From the NCBI GenBank assembly GCA_903923395.1, contig CAIXXM010000031.1, forward strand, positions 38,693-102,692: 64,000 nt of DNA. The letters run 5' to 3'. Both the position numbers and the translations under genes were made by a program. Source of the stretch: an uncultured Acidobacteriia bacterium (GTDB taxonomy: Bacteria > Acidobacteriota > Terriglobia > Bryobacterales > Bryobacteraceae). Under the pieces are notes generated by a model. That model was not told the origin of the DNA. It searched no databases and saw only the letters and a program-made list of their open reading frames with translations. Shown here in pieces: positions 18,476 through 27,795 of this stretch (position 1 is the first letter of the stretch; every line of letters begins with the position of its first letter).

Positions 18476-19881
18476 GTGATCAGCTTCTCCACAATCTGCC
18501 CTGCCACATCCGTCAAGCGGAAGTGCCGTCCCTGGAACTGGAATGTCAGGCGCTTGTGGTCCACGCCGAGACAGCGCATGACCGTAGCCTGCACGTCATG
18601 TACATGCACTGGATCTTTGACCACATTGTAGGAGAAATCATCGGTCTCGCCATAAGTAAGTCCCGGTTTGATGCCGCCGCCGGCCATCCACATGGTGAAG
18701 CAGCGGGGATGGTGGTCGCGTCCGTAATTGCCATCCATCAACTTACCCTGACAGTACACGGTGCGGCCGAACTCTCCGCCCCAGATGACCAGAGTATCTT
18801 CCAGCAAGCCGCGCTGCTTTAAGTCGGTAACCAGCGCCGCGGAGGGCTGATCCACACTCTGGCACTGCAGCGCGAGGTCACGGGGAAGGTCACTGTGCTG
18901 GTCCCAGCCGCGCTTGTAGATCTGGATAAAACGAACGCCGCGCTCGGCCAGACGCCGGGCAAGTAGACACTGCGCGGCATAACTGCCGGGCTTGCGGGAA
19001 TCCGGGCCGTACAGATCGAAAGTACTCTGCGGCTCCTTGGAGAGATCAGTCAGTTCCGGCACGGACGTTTGCATCCGGTAGGCCATTTCGTATTGGGCGA
19101 CGCGGGCTTCGATCTCCGGATCGCCGTAGGTCTCCGCGCCCATCTGGTTGAGTTTGCCGAGGCCATCCAGCATTCGACGCCGTGTCGCCTGGTCAATCCC
19201 CGCCGGATTGGAAAGATAGAGAACAGGGTCGCCGGAGGAGCGGAAATTCACGCCCTGATACTTCGAAGGCAGAAAGCCATTTCCCCAGAGCCGCGAGAAG
19301 AGCGGTTGATCGGTATTGATCGCGCTGGATTGCGCAATCAGGACCACGAACGCCGGCAGATTCTGGTTCTCACTGCCAAGGCCATAACTAACCCACGAGC
19401 CAAAGCTGGGGCGGCCGGGTTGCTGACTCCCCGTCTGGATAAAAGTGATGGCCGGGTCATGATTGATCGCCTCAGTGTTGACGGTGCGGATGATGGAGAT
19501 ATCATCCGCAATCTTGCCGGTGTGTGGCAGTAACTCGCTCAGCCACGCGCCGGACTTGCCGTATTGTTTAAAGCTGAAAATAGACTTGGTGACCGGGAAG
19601 GAGCTCTGTCCGGAAGTCATCCCGGTAATCCGTTGCCCCATTCGCACGGAACCTGGCAATTCCGTCCCGTGAAGCTTATTCAGTGCCGGTTTGTAATCAA
19701 AAAGGTCTAACTGTGAGGGCGCGCCGGATTGATGGAGATAGATAATCCTCTTCGCCTTGGGTGGAAAGTGCGGCAAGCCCTGGAGCCCACCGGTATCCGC
19801 CTGAAGCAATGCGGCCAGGGCGGGAATCCCGATGCCCGCTGCTCCGCGTTGAAAGAAGTGCCTGCGTGTGAGCTGGATCAT
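18472..19881 (-). CDS. DUF1501 (sulfatase-like fold) exported protein
   Basis: A 469-residue protein of DUF1501, a family with an alkaline-phosphatase/sulfatase-like fold. The N-terminus is a Tat-type signal ([20 protein letters not shown]). The body has the family hallmarks [40 protein letters not shown] and the [17 protein letters not shown] segment near the C-terminus. These proteins are almost always encoded beside PSD1/cytochrome c proteins in Planctomycetes and Acidobacteriota. The role is unproven. The start overlaps the stop of the PSD1 gene by 4 bases, a clear two-gene operon. Confidence 0.93.
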   Translation of the reverse strand: MIQLTRRHFFQRGAAGIGIPALAALLQADTGGLQGLPHFPPKAKRIIYLHQSGAPSQLDLFDYKPALNKLHGTELPGSVRMGQRITGMTSGQSSFPVTKSIFSFKQYGKSGAWLSELLPHTGKIADDISIIRTVNTEAINHDPAITFIQTGSQQPGRPSFGSWVSYGLGSENQNLPAFVVLIAQSSAINTDQPLFSRLWGNGFLPSKYQGVNFRSSGDPVLYLSNPAGIDQATRRRMLDGLGKLNQMGAETYGDPEIEARVAQYEMAYRMQTSVPELTDLSKEPQSTFDLYGPDSRKPGSYAAQCLLARRLAERGVRFIQIYKRGWDQHSDLPRDLALQCQSVDQPSAALVTDLKQRGLLEDTLVIWGGEFGRTVYCQGKLMDGNYGRDHHPRCFTMWMAGGGIKPGLTYGETDDFSYNVVKDPVHVHDVQATVMRCLGVDHKRLTFQFQGRHFRLTDVAGQIVEKLIT

Positions 19882-22800
19882 TGCTTTGTTATCGTCTCGT
19901 CGAGGTTCAGGATCATGCTGGCTACGGTGGTCCAGGCGGCCAGTTCGGATTTGTTGAGCTTGGGATTGACGGGGGCTTCGCCATTCTTCAGCAGAGCTTC
20001 TGCGCGGTCCTCATGCTTCTTGAATTCGAGCATTTCCGCATTCAGTTCTTCGCGGAGTATCTTCACCTCCGCCGGCTTCGGAGCGCGGGCTGTCGCGAGT
20101 TGGAAGCCATAGCCGAGGCGCTGTTCCGGTGTGGTGCCGCCCTCCGTCATGATCCGTTCCGCCAATGCCCGCGCAGCTTCCACGAAGGTCACATCATTCA
20201 GCAGAACAAGCGCCTGTAACGGGGTGTTGGTGAGAGAGCGGCGAGCGGCGCACTTCTCGCGGTCCGGCGCGTCGAAGGTCGTCATCTCGGGTGGCGGAGC
20301 CGTGCGTTTCCAATAGGTGTACATACTGCGCCGGTGCAATGCATCGCCATGGTCCTGCTTATATGTCTGCGAAGTAAAGCCGTCACCGAAGGCAATGGCT
20401 TCCCACACCCCCTCCGGCTGATAGGGATTCACACTGGGACCACCCAGACTTTCCTTGAGCAGACCGCTGAGGTAAAGTTCGCCGTCACGCAGCATCTCGG
20501 CAGGCAAACGGAACCTGGGGCCGCGCGCGAGCAGACGGTTCTCGGGGTCCTTTTCGAGTAACTCCGGCGTGACGCGGGAGCTTTGCCGGTAAGTTGCGGA
20601 AGTTACAATGAGCCGCTGCACCGCCTTCACATCCCAACCGGTGCGGATGAATTCGGTAGCGAGCCAGTCCAACAGGATTTGGTTACTGGGTGGTTCGCCC
20701 TGTGCGCCGAAATTCTCAAGAGTTTTGACGATGCCCGTCCCGAACTCCATCTGCCAGAAGCGGTTCACGGCGACGCGTGCGGTAAGTGGGTTCGCCGGAT
20801 CGACCAGCCACTTCGCCAGACCCAGCCGGTTGGCGGGCAGACCGGCCTCCATGGGAGGCAGTACGGAAGGCACCGCGGGGGTAACCTTTTCCGTCTGATT
20901 CCTGTAATCTCCACGCGCCAGAACAAAGGTTTCCCGCGGATTGGCAGTCAGTTCAGACATCACCATGGTGGTGGGAATCTGCGCCGTGAGTTTCTTCTCT
21001 TCTGCGCGCAATTCCTTTAACTCCGCCCATAACTTCTGGTCGGCTTCCGGCGCAGCCTTGGTCAAGTAATAATTCCGCAGCCAGGTCTTCTGGTCATTGG
21101 CACGCTTGGCCGGCAGTATGTTCAGTGTTGCCCGCAGCGGTTTCTGTTCCGCAAGATAGGTGACCTCAGAACCGCGCAGTGTGCGGGTGTAAATTCTCAG
21201 ATCATCGATGCGCCCTTTGTAGAAAGGGATCTCGAGCGTGGGGCCATGATCGCTGGCTTCGGTCTTTACGGGTTCGGTCGGCACTAGCGTTCCGTTCACG
21301 GCGATCTGGAAGGCCGTGCCGTCAAAGTTCACGGCCACATGATTCATGTTGTCCGGCCAGGGAAGCCGGCTCACTGTGCGGACCGCGACTGCACCCAATC
21401 GTACATAGAGTTTCGGCACGCGTTGCTGCACTCCGGAAAGTTCAAAATCGTCGAGCCACATTTCGAACTGGCCCTGCTGGAGCACCGGGATTCGCAGCTT
21501 GTTGTTGATCTTGAGCCAGAGCGCAACGGCGAAAGGCTTCCTGGCATCGAAGGCTGGGACATGCGCGAAAACTGCGTTGGTCTGCCCGTCGAAATCGGCA
21601 CCGCGGTCCACGGCGGCATTCGCATAGGTAAGGTCGCCTTTCACCACGCGGCCATATTGATGATTACCGCTGGAGTCCGCCAGATTGCCATCGAATTCAT
21701 AGTGGGCGGTGAGACCGTCCATGGTCTCCGGCTGTAATGAGGCGATCAACTGCTGCTCCCAGGCCAGCTGGGCCTTGCTGATCCGGTCTTCACTCAGTGC
21801 TTTCTCGTGCGCGGCGATCAGTTTCTTGAGTTCGTCCTGCTTTGTTTTCTGTGATGCAGTGGGTAACTGCAGAAACGGCTCTGCATTGCCGTTCCGCCCG
21901 TCCAGGCCTTTCTCATTCACATTATTGAAGAAAGCAAAGAAGCGGTAGAAGTCTTTCTGGGGAATCGGGTCGTACTTATGATCATGGCAGCGCGCGCAGC
22001 CCATGGTGAGGCCCATCCAGGTTGTGGATGTTGCCTCCAGCCGATCCACTACATACTCCACCTGATATTCTTCCGGGATCGCGCCTCCCTCAAAGTTGAT
22101 CATGTGGTTGCGGTTGAAGCCGCTGGCAAGTTTCTGCTCCAGAGTCGCATTCGGCAAAAGATCTCCCGCCAATTGCTCGATGGTGAACTGGTCATACGGC
22201 ATGTTCTTGTTAAAGGCTGCGATCACCCAGTCCCGCCAATGCCACATTTCGCGATTACTGTCGATGTGATAGCCGTGGGTGTCGGCGTAGCGGGCAAGAT
22301 CCAGCCATTGCATCGCCATGCGTTCGCCGTAGCGGGGAGATTGCAGCAGGGCATCCACGCGTTTTTCGTAGGCGTCGGGACTCTGGTCCGCGAGGAATGA
22401 TTTCAATTCAGCGGGCGTCGGCGGCAAACCGGTGAGATCATAACTGACCCGCCGCAGGAGCGTCGCTTTGTCTGCCTCCTGCGAGTGCTTCAAGCCTTCC
22501 TGCTCCAGTCTGGAGAGGATGAAATTGTCGATGGGGTTTTTCACCCACGCCGGTTCCTTGACCGCGGGGATAGCAGCACGCTTCGGTGCGGCAAACGCCC
22601 AGTGGGTCTCCCACTTCGCGCCTTCGTCAATCCACTGTTTCAGGAGCGTGACCTGCGTTGGCGTGAGTGACCGACCGGAGTAATCCGGCGGCATCTTGTC
22701 TTTGCCGCTGGAACTGACGCGGGCGAACAGGTGGCTTTCCGCGGACTTGCCTGCCACGATCACATTGCGCACAAATGCACCTTCCGCCGTATCGAGGCGC

Positions 22801-22946
22801 AGATTCGCCATGCGCTTGGAGGCATCCGGCCCGTGGCATGAGAAGCAGTTGTCCGACAGGATGGGGCGTATTTCGCGGTCGAAATTCACGGCAGCCAGTC
22901 CGGTGACAGGCAGCAGCAGGGTCAGGAGCAGGTTGGCGTGGCGCAT
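19878..22946 (-). CDS. PSD1 / planctomycete cytochrome c protein with LamG domain
   Basis: A 1022-residue exported protein. After a signal peptide (1-19) comes a planctomycete-type cytochrome c domain with the heme motif C34-x-x-C37-H38 (NCFSCHG). DUF1549 follows (about 130-340) and contains a second CxxCH at C317-C320-H321 ([12 protein letters not shown]). A LamG/concanavalin-like beta-sandwich lies around 405-610 ([20 protein letters not shown]). DUF1553 occupies roughly 700-980 ([34 protein letters not shown]). It probably combines electron transfer with glycan binding in the periplasm, but no substrate is known. It is the upstream gene of a pair with DUF1501. Confidence 0.93.
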   Translation of the reverse strand: MRHANLLLTLLLPVTGLAAVNFDREIRPILSDNCFSCHGPDASKRMANLRLDTAEGAFVRNVIVAGKSAESHLFARVSSSGKDKMPPDYSGRSLTPTQVTLLKQWIDEGAKWETHWAFAAPKRAAIPAVKEPAWVKNPIDNFILSRLEQEGLKHSQEADKATLLRRVSYDLTGLPPTPAELKSFLADQSPDAYEKRVDALLQSPRYGERMAMQWLDLARYADTHGYHIDSNREMWHWRDWVIAAFNKNMPYDQFTIEQLAGDLLPNATLEQKLASGFNRNHMINFEGGAIPEEYQVEYVVDRLEATSTTWMGLTMGCARCHDHKYDPIPQKDFYRFFAFFNNVNEKGLDGRNGNAEPFLQLPTASQKTKQDELKKLIAAHEKALSEDRISKAQLAWEQQLIASLQPETMDGLTAHYEFDGNLADSSGNHQYGRVVKGDLTYANAAVDRGADFDGQTNAVFAHVPAFDARKPFAVALWLKINNKLRIPVLQQGQFEMWLDDFELSGVQQRVPKLYVRLGAVAVRTVSRLPWPDNMNHVAVNFDGTAFQIAVNGTLVPTEPVKTEASDHGPTLEIPFYKGRIDDLRIYTRTLRGSEVTYLAEQKPLRATLNILPAKRANDQKTWLRNYYLTKAAPEADQKLWAELKELRAEEKKLTAQIPTTMVMSELTANPRETFVLARGDYRNQTEKVTPAVPSVLPPMEAGLPANRLGLAKWLVDPANPLTARVAVNRFWQMEFGTGIVKTLENFGAQGEPPSNQILLDWLATEFIRTGWDVKAVQRLIVTSATYRQSSRVTPELLEKDPENRLLARGPRFRLPAEMLRDGELYLSGLLKESLGGPSVNPYQPEGVWEAIAFGDGFTSQTYKQDHGDALHRRSMYTYWKRTAPPPEMTTFDAPDREKCAARRSLTNTPLQALVLLNDVTFVEAARALAERIMTEGGTTPEQRLGYGFQLATARAPKPAEVKILREELNAEMLEFKKHEDRAEALLKNGEAPVNPKLNKSELAAWTTVASMILNLDETITKQ

Positions 22947-23019
22947 GAACAGCCTCTAGTTTATTATCTTTTGTCAACCGCAGGTGAGCAGGAAAAAGTA
23001 CAATGCAGTACTCATTCGC

Positions 23020-23325
23020 ATGAAACTGAATGTCTATCATAAGTTCCTGATCACCGTGATTGCGTTGTTTCTTGCCATTTATGGTTACAAGAAACTGAAC
23101 TCCTATATGGCGGAAACGTTCTCTCACAGCGATGAGAGACTGGCCGGGGAGCCGCTCCCGCCGGTGGAAGCGCCGGTGCCGGGAAGTAATGCCGATGCGG
23201 ACAAGTCTAAGGTGCTGAAGGATGGCTTCGAGAAGATGAACAATGATATGAAGCGCCCGGACTTCCCGATGCCGGAGGTGGAAGCTCCGAAACGGCTAAA
23301 CGAGGCACCGCCGGATCATTTGTAA
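23020..23325 (+). CDS. Small membrane-anchored protein, unknown
   Basis: A 101-residue protein with a single N-terminal hydrophobic helix (FLITVIALFLAIYGYKKL) and a charged, proline-rich tail (PLPPVEAPVPGSNADADKSK). It is probably a periplasmic tail held by an uncleaved anchor. The start is uncertain: GTG 22984 would add 12 residues, and neither start has a convincing ribosome site. It is divergent from the PSD1 gene with a short intergenic region. No family recognised. Confidence 0.55.
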   Translation: MKLNVYHKFLITVIALFLAIYGYKKLNSYMAETFSHSDERLAGEPLPPVEAPVPGSNADADKSKVLKDGFEKMNNDMKRPDFPMPEVEAPKRLNEAPPDHL

Positions 23326-23354
23326 GCATCCTTGTCCGCCCGGGCATATGAAAG

Positions 23355-24434
23355 TTACACCCGCACGAACCAACGCCGCCGGTACATTACCCACGCAAGC
23401 AGAAACATCACCCCTGTGTACGCCAGTGAGTAAAGCAGCGATGCATTCGCTGGTGAAGCAAGGGGCACAAAGATTGTCTGGTAAATGAGTTTCCGCCAAT
23501 GTAACAGCGACAGTATTTCCTCCGCGAACTCTGACGCCAGGTACACCACAATCGCATTGCTCCCCAGGATGACGAACGGTTTTGTCCACCGCTTCCAGCC
23601 GCAGCCATCGATCAGCCAGAGGCAGATTCCGAAGACCGTGAAATCCAAACCGGCCATGAAAAGCGAGAACGACGAGGTCCATAACTTCTTATTGATGGGC
23701 AGCCATTCGTGGCAGATCATACCCAGGCCCAGCAGCAGGCTGCCAAGTACAAACATCCAGGTCGTCCGTTCCGCCAACTCGCGGCGCAGACGCAAGAGAT
23801 GCCCGGCCATCACACCGAATAACATCGTCGCTATTGCCGGCAGAGTGCTGACAATGCCTTCGGGGTCCCAGGTCTTCGTGTTCGCGTAGTTATGCGAACC
23901 GAGCAGCAGACTGTCAACATAGTGCGCGAAATTCCCCTCCACATCCAAATGGCCCGCACCGATGCCCGGCACCGGTGCCAGCGTCATGATCAGCCAGTAT
24001 GAAGTGAGCAGGCCGATGATCCATGCGATCTGTCCACGCCAGGGTGTTGTGACATAGATCGTTCCTGCGATGGCGTAACAGATGCCGATACGCTGCAGGA
24101 CACCCAGCAGCCGCAGCGTGTGCAGATCATATTCGGGGAAGCCGTAGAGCAGTAATCCAAGTGCGTAGAGAATCACCGCGCGGCGCAGAATCTGCAGGAT
24201 TAGTCTTCCCTTCGGAACTCCCCCGGACAGGCGCTTGGCCAGAGACAGCGTCATGGCGAGACCTACAATCCACACAAAGGAGGGAAAGACCGTGTCCGTG
24301 ATTGTCCAGCCATCCCATTTTGCATGGTGGAGCGGAGCATAGGAGTCGCGTCCGCTGCCCGGCGTATTGACGATGATCATGAGCGCGATGACCGCGCCAC
24401 GGAAGACGTCGAGAGAAAGTAGGCGGTTGTTCAT
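23355..24434 (-). CDS. HGSNAT-like transmembrane acetyltransferase (DUF5009/COG4299)
   Basis: A 359-residue membrane protein of about ten helices, paralogous to 9011-10117. The N-terminus has LLSLDVFRGAVIALM and HHAKWDGWTITDTVFPSF. The His of the HAKWDG motif (H37) matches the catalytic His of human heparan-alpha-glucosaminide N-acetyltransferase. It may acetylate amino sugars on the outer side of the inner membrane using cytoplasmic acetyl-CoA. The ATG at 24434 overlaps the sulfatase stop by four bases, so it is coupled to a sulfatase, as would suit degradation of a sulfated amino-sugar polymer. The frame is open to 24527, but that region lies inside the sulfatase gene. Confidence 0.88.
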   Translation of the reverse strand: MNNRLLSLDVFRGAVIALMIIVNTPGSGRDSYAPLHHAKWDGWTITDTVFPSFVWIVGLAMTLSLAKRLSGGVPKGRLILQILRRAVILYALGLLLYGFPEYDLHTLRLLGVLQRIGICYAIAGTIYVTTPWRGQIAWIIGLLTSYWLIMTLAPVPGIGAGHLDVEGNFAHYVDSLLLGSHNYANTKTWDPEGIVSTLPAIATMLFGVMAGHLLRLRRELAERTTWMFVLGSLLLGLGMICHEWLPINKKLWTSSFSLFMAGLDFTVFGICLWLIDGCGWKRWTKPFVILGSNAIVVYLASEFAEEILSLLHWRKLIYQTIFVPLASPANASLLYSLAYTGVMFLLAWVMYRRRWFVRV

Positions 24435-25810
24435 TTGGTCTTGAGTTTTGCTCCGGAATACGGTGCACGGTCCCAGAAATCGGTGTGTGGATCTGTGGCG
24501 CGTGGATCGCCGGTGTCCTGCATCCATGCTTGTACTTTTGCCGCGAGGGCAATCTTCACCTTGGCAAGCTTTGGATCAGCGGCAAGGTTGTGGACTTGAT
24601 CCGGATCGCGCTTCACGTCATATAACTCCTCGGCAGGCCGCTTGCCCAGAATCAGATCGAAGAAGGGTTGCGGCTTGTCCTTGAGTAACATCTGTTTGGT
24701 GGGTGAGTCATCCACATCACCGTATGGACCCACCGCCCAGTAAAACTCGGGGTCCCCGGCGGGCCAGCGATCCGGCTCAAAGTTGCGGAGATAGAGGAAG
24801 TCCGCTGTGCGAACGCCACGGACCGGGTAACTAAGATCTCCTTTGCGGACATTCGCGTGGCGTTCGCGCTCCACAAACATCTCTGCGCGGCGGTGGTTTG
24901 AAAAGAGGCTGTAAGTGGTTAGTGTCTTCGGCGCGGCGATTCCCGCGGCTTCCAAAAACGTAGGGGCAAGATCGCCGAACGAAACATAATCTTCGCGGAC
25001 CTGCCCAGCCCGGATCATGGCTGGATACCGCATGGCGAGCGGGGTTCGGACACCGAGGTCATAGCAGTTGCCCAGACCGCGCGGCATCTGCCAGCCATTG
25101 TCGCTGGTCATGACGATGAGCGTATTATCGAGTTCCCCGCGCGCTTCCAAAGTCTTCAGAATCTCGCCGCATTCAAAGTCGAACTGCTCCACTTCACAGT
25201 AATAATTCAGAATGTCATCGCGGACCACTGGCGTATCCGGCAGATGCGCCGGAACCTTGACTTTCGCAGCATCCATATGTGCCTTGCGTTCCTGCCCGCG
25301 GTTCCAGGGCACATGCGGATCATGACTGCCGAACCAATAGCAGAAGGCCTGCCCGGCCGGCTTGGCCTGGAGGAAAGCGTCAAAATTCGGATAACTTCGC
25401 CCTGCAGGATTATGTGCCCAACCGGCTTTCTCCGGCGAACCGGGTCCCCAGCCCTTGTCTGAGAAACCCGTAAAGTAGCCATCCTTCTCCAACAGGCCGG
25501 TATAAGTGGGGATGTTGGGTGACATATTGCCGTAAAGGCTGGCCGCTGCGCCCAGACGGTGCGTCTCCTGTCCAGTCAGAAGCAGCGCCCTCGATGGCGA
25601 GCAGGATGGATTCGGAGCGAAGGAATGCGTGAAGAGCACGCCTTCCCTGGCGATGCGGTCAAAGGTTGGTGTGCGAATGACCGGATCCCCCGCGCACGCC
25701 GCATGTGGCCAGGCCCAGTTGTCCGCAAGCAGCAGTAGGATGTTGGGGCGTGTTTTTGCAGCCTGTGCTGCCACCGCTGCTGCACTGAAGAGGAAGGTCC
25801 ACCGGGTCAT
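24431..25810 (-). CDS. Exported type I sulfatase
   Basis: A protein of about 459 residues with a signal peptide and an alkaline-phosphatase-superfamily sulfatase domain. It starts with TRPNILLLLADNW, has the metal-binding aspartate there, and carries the formylglycine signature CSPSR (NPSCSPSRALLLTGQE), in which the cysteine is the residue oxidised to formylglycine. Downstream are DNTLIVMTSDNGWQ (metal site) and the closing DTGDPRATDPHTDF. Type I sulfatases remove sulfate from glycans or aryl sulfates. I chose the ATG at 25810; a TTG at 25822 is an alternative. No formylglycine-generating enzyme or anaerobic maturase lies in the window. Confidence 0.93.
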   Translation of the reverse strand: MTRWTFLFSAAAVAAQAAKTRPNILLLLADNWAWPHAACAGDPVIRTPTFDRIAREGVLFTHSFAPNPSCSPSRALLLTGQETHRLGAAASLYGNMSPNIPTYTGLLEKDGYFTGFSDKGWGPGSPEKAGWAHNPAGRSYPNFDAFLQAKPAGQAFCYWFGSHDPHVPWNRGQERKAHMDAAKVKVPAHLPDTPVVRDDILNYYCEVEQFDFECGEILKTLEARGELDNTLIVMTSDNGWQMPRGLGNCYDLGVRTPLAMRYPAMIRAGQVREDYVSFGDLAPTFLEAAGIAAPKTLTTYSLFSNHRRAEMFVERERHANVRKGDLSYPVRGVRTADFLYLRNFEPDRWPAGDPEFYWAVGPYGDVDDSPTKQMLLKDKPQPFFDLILGKRPAEELYDVKRDPDQVHNLAADPKLAKVKIALAAKVQAWMQDTGDPRATDPHTDFWDRAPYSGAKLKTK

Positions 25811-25879
25811 GTTTGTGGTCAAAAGCCTGCGGATGAGGGTATCACAAAGGCTGCATGGTCTTGGGCGTACAATGACGCA

Positions 25880-26854
25880 ATGTCTGCCCGAACCTTGCTC
25901 CGCGCTGCGGTCTTCCCCTGGCTGATGCTGACTTTACTGGCGCAGACGAACCCCGTCACATCTCTTTCCCCTGAGGCGAAGGCAAAAGCAGGTGCGCGCA
26001 GCAGGGAACTCATCGCCGCCGCGCCACGGCTCCCCTTTATCGCCAAGGAGTTGCTTCTTGAGCCACCGTCGTCTGGCTGGGAACTAGGCATGATCTCCTG
26101 GATGTCACTGGATGCCCGCGGCAATATCTTTCTCATCCAGCGTGGCGACAAAGCTGACCCCATTGTTGTGGTGGATCGCACGGGTAAGGTTCTGCGTTCC
26201 TGGGGCAAGGGCATGTATAAGATCCCGCACTCGATCCGGCTTGATCCGCAGGGAAATATTTGGACGGTGGATGCCGCTTCCTCCACAGTGTATAAGTTCT
26301 CACCTCGCGGGGAACGTCTTCTGACGATTGAAGTTGGCGGGCAGCCCCGAACAAACAGTGCTTTCAATGGAACCACGGATATTGCCTTTGCCGGGAGCCG
26401 TGTCTTTATTACCGATGGCTATGGCAACGCCCGGGTGCTGGAGTATACGCTGGACGGGCGCAAGGTCAGGGAATGGGGGCATCGCGGTATCGGCCCCGGA
26501 GAATTCAATCTGCCGCACTCCATCGTTTCAGATGGCAAGAAGCTCTGGATTGCAGACCGTGAGAATGGCCGTATACAGCGCTTTACGCTGGAGGGTAAGT
26601 ACGAAGCGGAGTTTCCGGTTGGCAAGACTTACTCGCTGCGTCTTGCCGGAGGTCTTTTGTATGCTGCCCTGCATCCCGTGGACTTGCCAACTTCATCCCC
26701 GGGATTGCTGGTAAAGCTGGATAAGTCAACAGGCCGGATTCTTGGCTGGGTCGAGATGCCTGAAAAATCCGGCCTGCATTCTATTGACGTGACCAGGGAA
26801 GGGGAGTTGTTGGCGGCTTACGGGAATCACGTCATGATCTACGCGAAACAGTAA
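25880..26854 (+). CDS. Exported NHL-repeat/six-bladed beta-propeller protein
   Basis: A 324-residue protein with a signal peptide (1 to about 22) followed by repeated beta-propeller blades of NHL/SMP-30 type. Examples are GNIFLIQRGDKADPIVVVDR, HSIRLDPQGNIWTVDAASST, ADRENGRIQRFTLEGKYEAE and HSIVSDGKKLWIADRENGRI. NHL blades usually bind ligands or proteins rather than catalyse, although related propellers are lactonases or lyases (the peptidyl-alpha-hydroxyglycine lyase family is similar in blade sequence). It starts 69 bases from the divergent sulfatase gene, so the two may share regulatory DNA. Function unknown. Confidence 0.82.
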   Translation: MSARTLLRAAVFPWLMLTLLAQTNPVTSLSPEAKAKAGARSRELIAAAPRLPFIAKELLLEPPSSGWELGMISWMSLDARGNIFLIQRGDKADPIVVVDRTGKVLRSWGKGMYKIPHSIRLDPQGNIWTVDAASSTVYKFSPRGERLLTIEVGGQPRTNSAFNGTTDIAFAGSRVFITDGYGNARVLEYTLDGRKVREWGHRGIGPGEFNLPHSIVSDGKKLWIADRENGRIQRFTLEGKYEAEFPVGKTYSLRLAGGLLYAALHPVDLPTSSPGLLVKLDKSTGRILGWVEMPEKSGLHSIDVTREGELLAAYGNHVMIYAKQ

Positions 26855-26876
26855 GCTGCTCAATGGCCGGGTGTAC

Positions 26877-27779
26877 TTACCCCTGTGCGATCAACTTTTC
26901 CAGATAGGCCTTGGATGCGAGAATATCCTGCGTTTGCCGCGCGCCTTCGATTTCCCGCTCGATGGTGATGGCCCCGGTGTAGTGTAAGTCGCGCAGGCGC
27001 TTGATGACAGCTGGAAAATCTACTTTGCCGTTGCCGATAGGCACTTCTTTGCCGAGGTTCTTCGGGTCGGTTGGGAACAGTCCATCCTTGGCATGCAACC
27101 CGCGGACATATTTACCGATGACATCCATGGCATCCACAGGATTTCCCTTGCCGTAAAGTATGAGATTCGCTGTATCAAGGTTGACGCCGAGGTTGCCGGT
27201 GCCGACGGTTTCGATTAAGCGAAGCAGCGTCACGGGGCTCTCCTGCCCGGTTTCACAATGAATCCAGAGGCCCTTCGCTTTGGCATGAACAGCCACTTCC
27301 TTCACTGCAGCAACGGTTTCCGCGAAGAGTGGATCACCCGGAAATTCGGGAATGAAACCAAGGTGTGTCTGCAAGGCGGGAATCCCGGCCTCCGCCGCGA
27401 CATCGAGCGCCAGTTTCAGTGCATCAATCCGGGCGCGGCGGGTTTCGGCAGGCACCAGGCCAATGGTTGCGGGGCCTTCGGTAAAGTTCCAAACCATCTT
27501 GCCCGGGCCAAGTTCCATGATTGCCGTGGCCTCCACGTTATTCTTCGCCAGCGCTGCTTTCAAGGGACCTGCATCACTCAGTTTCAGGCCTTGCACGTTG
27601 ATCTGGCAGGTGGGAAAGCCAAGCGATTTCACGCGGCTCACCGCAACGTTGGGATCTTCCCCCTTGCGGACCCGTGTGACCACACCCAGACGAAGGGGCG
27701 TTGGCGCTGCTTCGAGCGACCCGGCGGCGGCAGCCAGGGCCGCGCTCTGTAGAAATGTTCTTCGGTTCAAAATCGACAC
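26877..27779 (-). CDS. Tat-exported sugar phosphate isomerase/epimerase-like protein
   Basis: A 300-residue xylose-isomerase-like TIM barrel (AP endonuclease family 2 fold). The N-terminus is a twin-arginine-type signal (LNRRTFLQSAALAAAAGSLE). The barrel carries the expected metal-ligand positions, including NLGVNLDTANLILYG, GLHAKDG and the C-terminal glutamate in YTGAITIEREIEG. Exported relatives are often annotated near polysaccharide degradation genes in Acidobacteriota and Planctomycetes. The substrate is unknown. Start GTG 27779. Gap to the upstream PL8 lyase gene is 16 bases on the same strand, so the two are likely co-transcribed. Confidence 0.88.
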   Translation of the reverse strand: MSILNRRTFLQSAALAAAAGSLEAAPTPLRLGVVTRVRKGEDPNVAVSRVKSLGFPTCQINVQGLKLSDAGPLKAALAKNNVEATAIMELGPGKMVWNFTEGPATIGLVPAETRRARIDALKLALDVAAEAGIPALQTHLGFIPEFPGDPLFAETVAAVKEVAVHAKAKGLWIHCETGQESPVTLLRLIETVGTGNLGVNLDTANLILYGKGNPVDAMDVIGKYVRGLHAKDGLFPTDPKNLGKEVPIGNGKVDFPAVIKRLRDLHYTGAITIEREIEGARQTQDILASKAYLEKLIAQG

Positions 27780-27795
27780 GCCGTATCTTACTACG

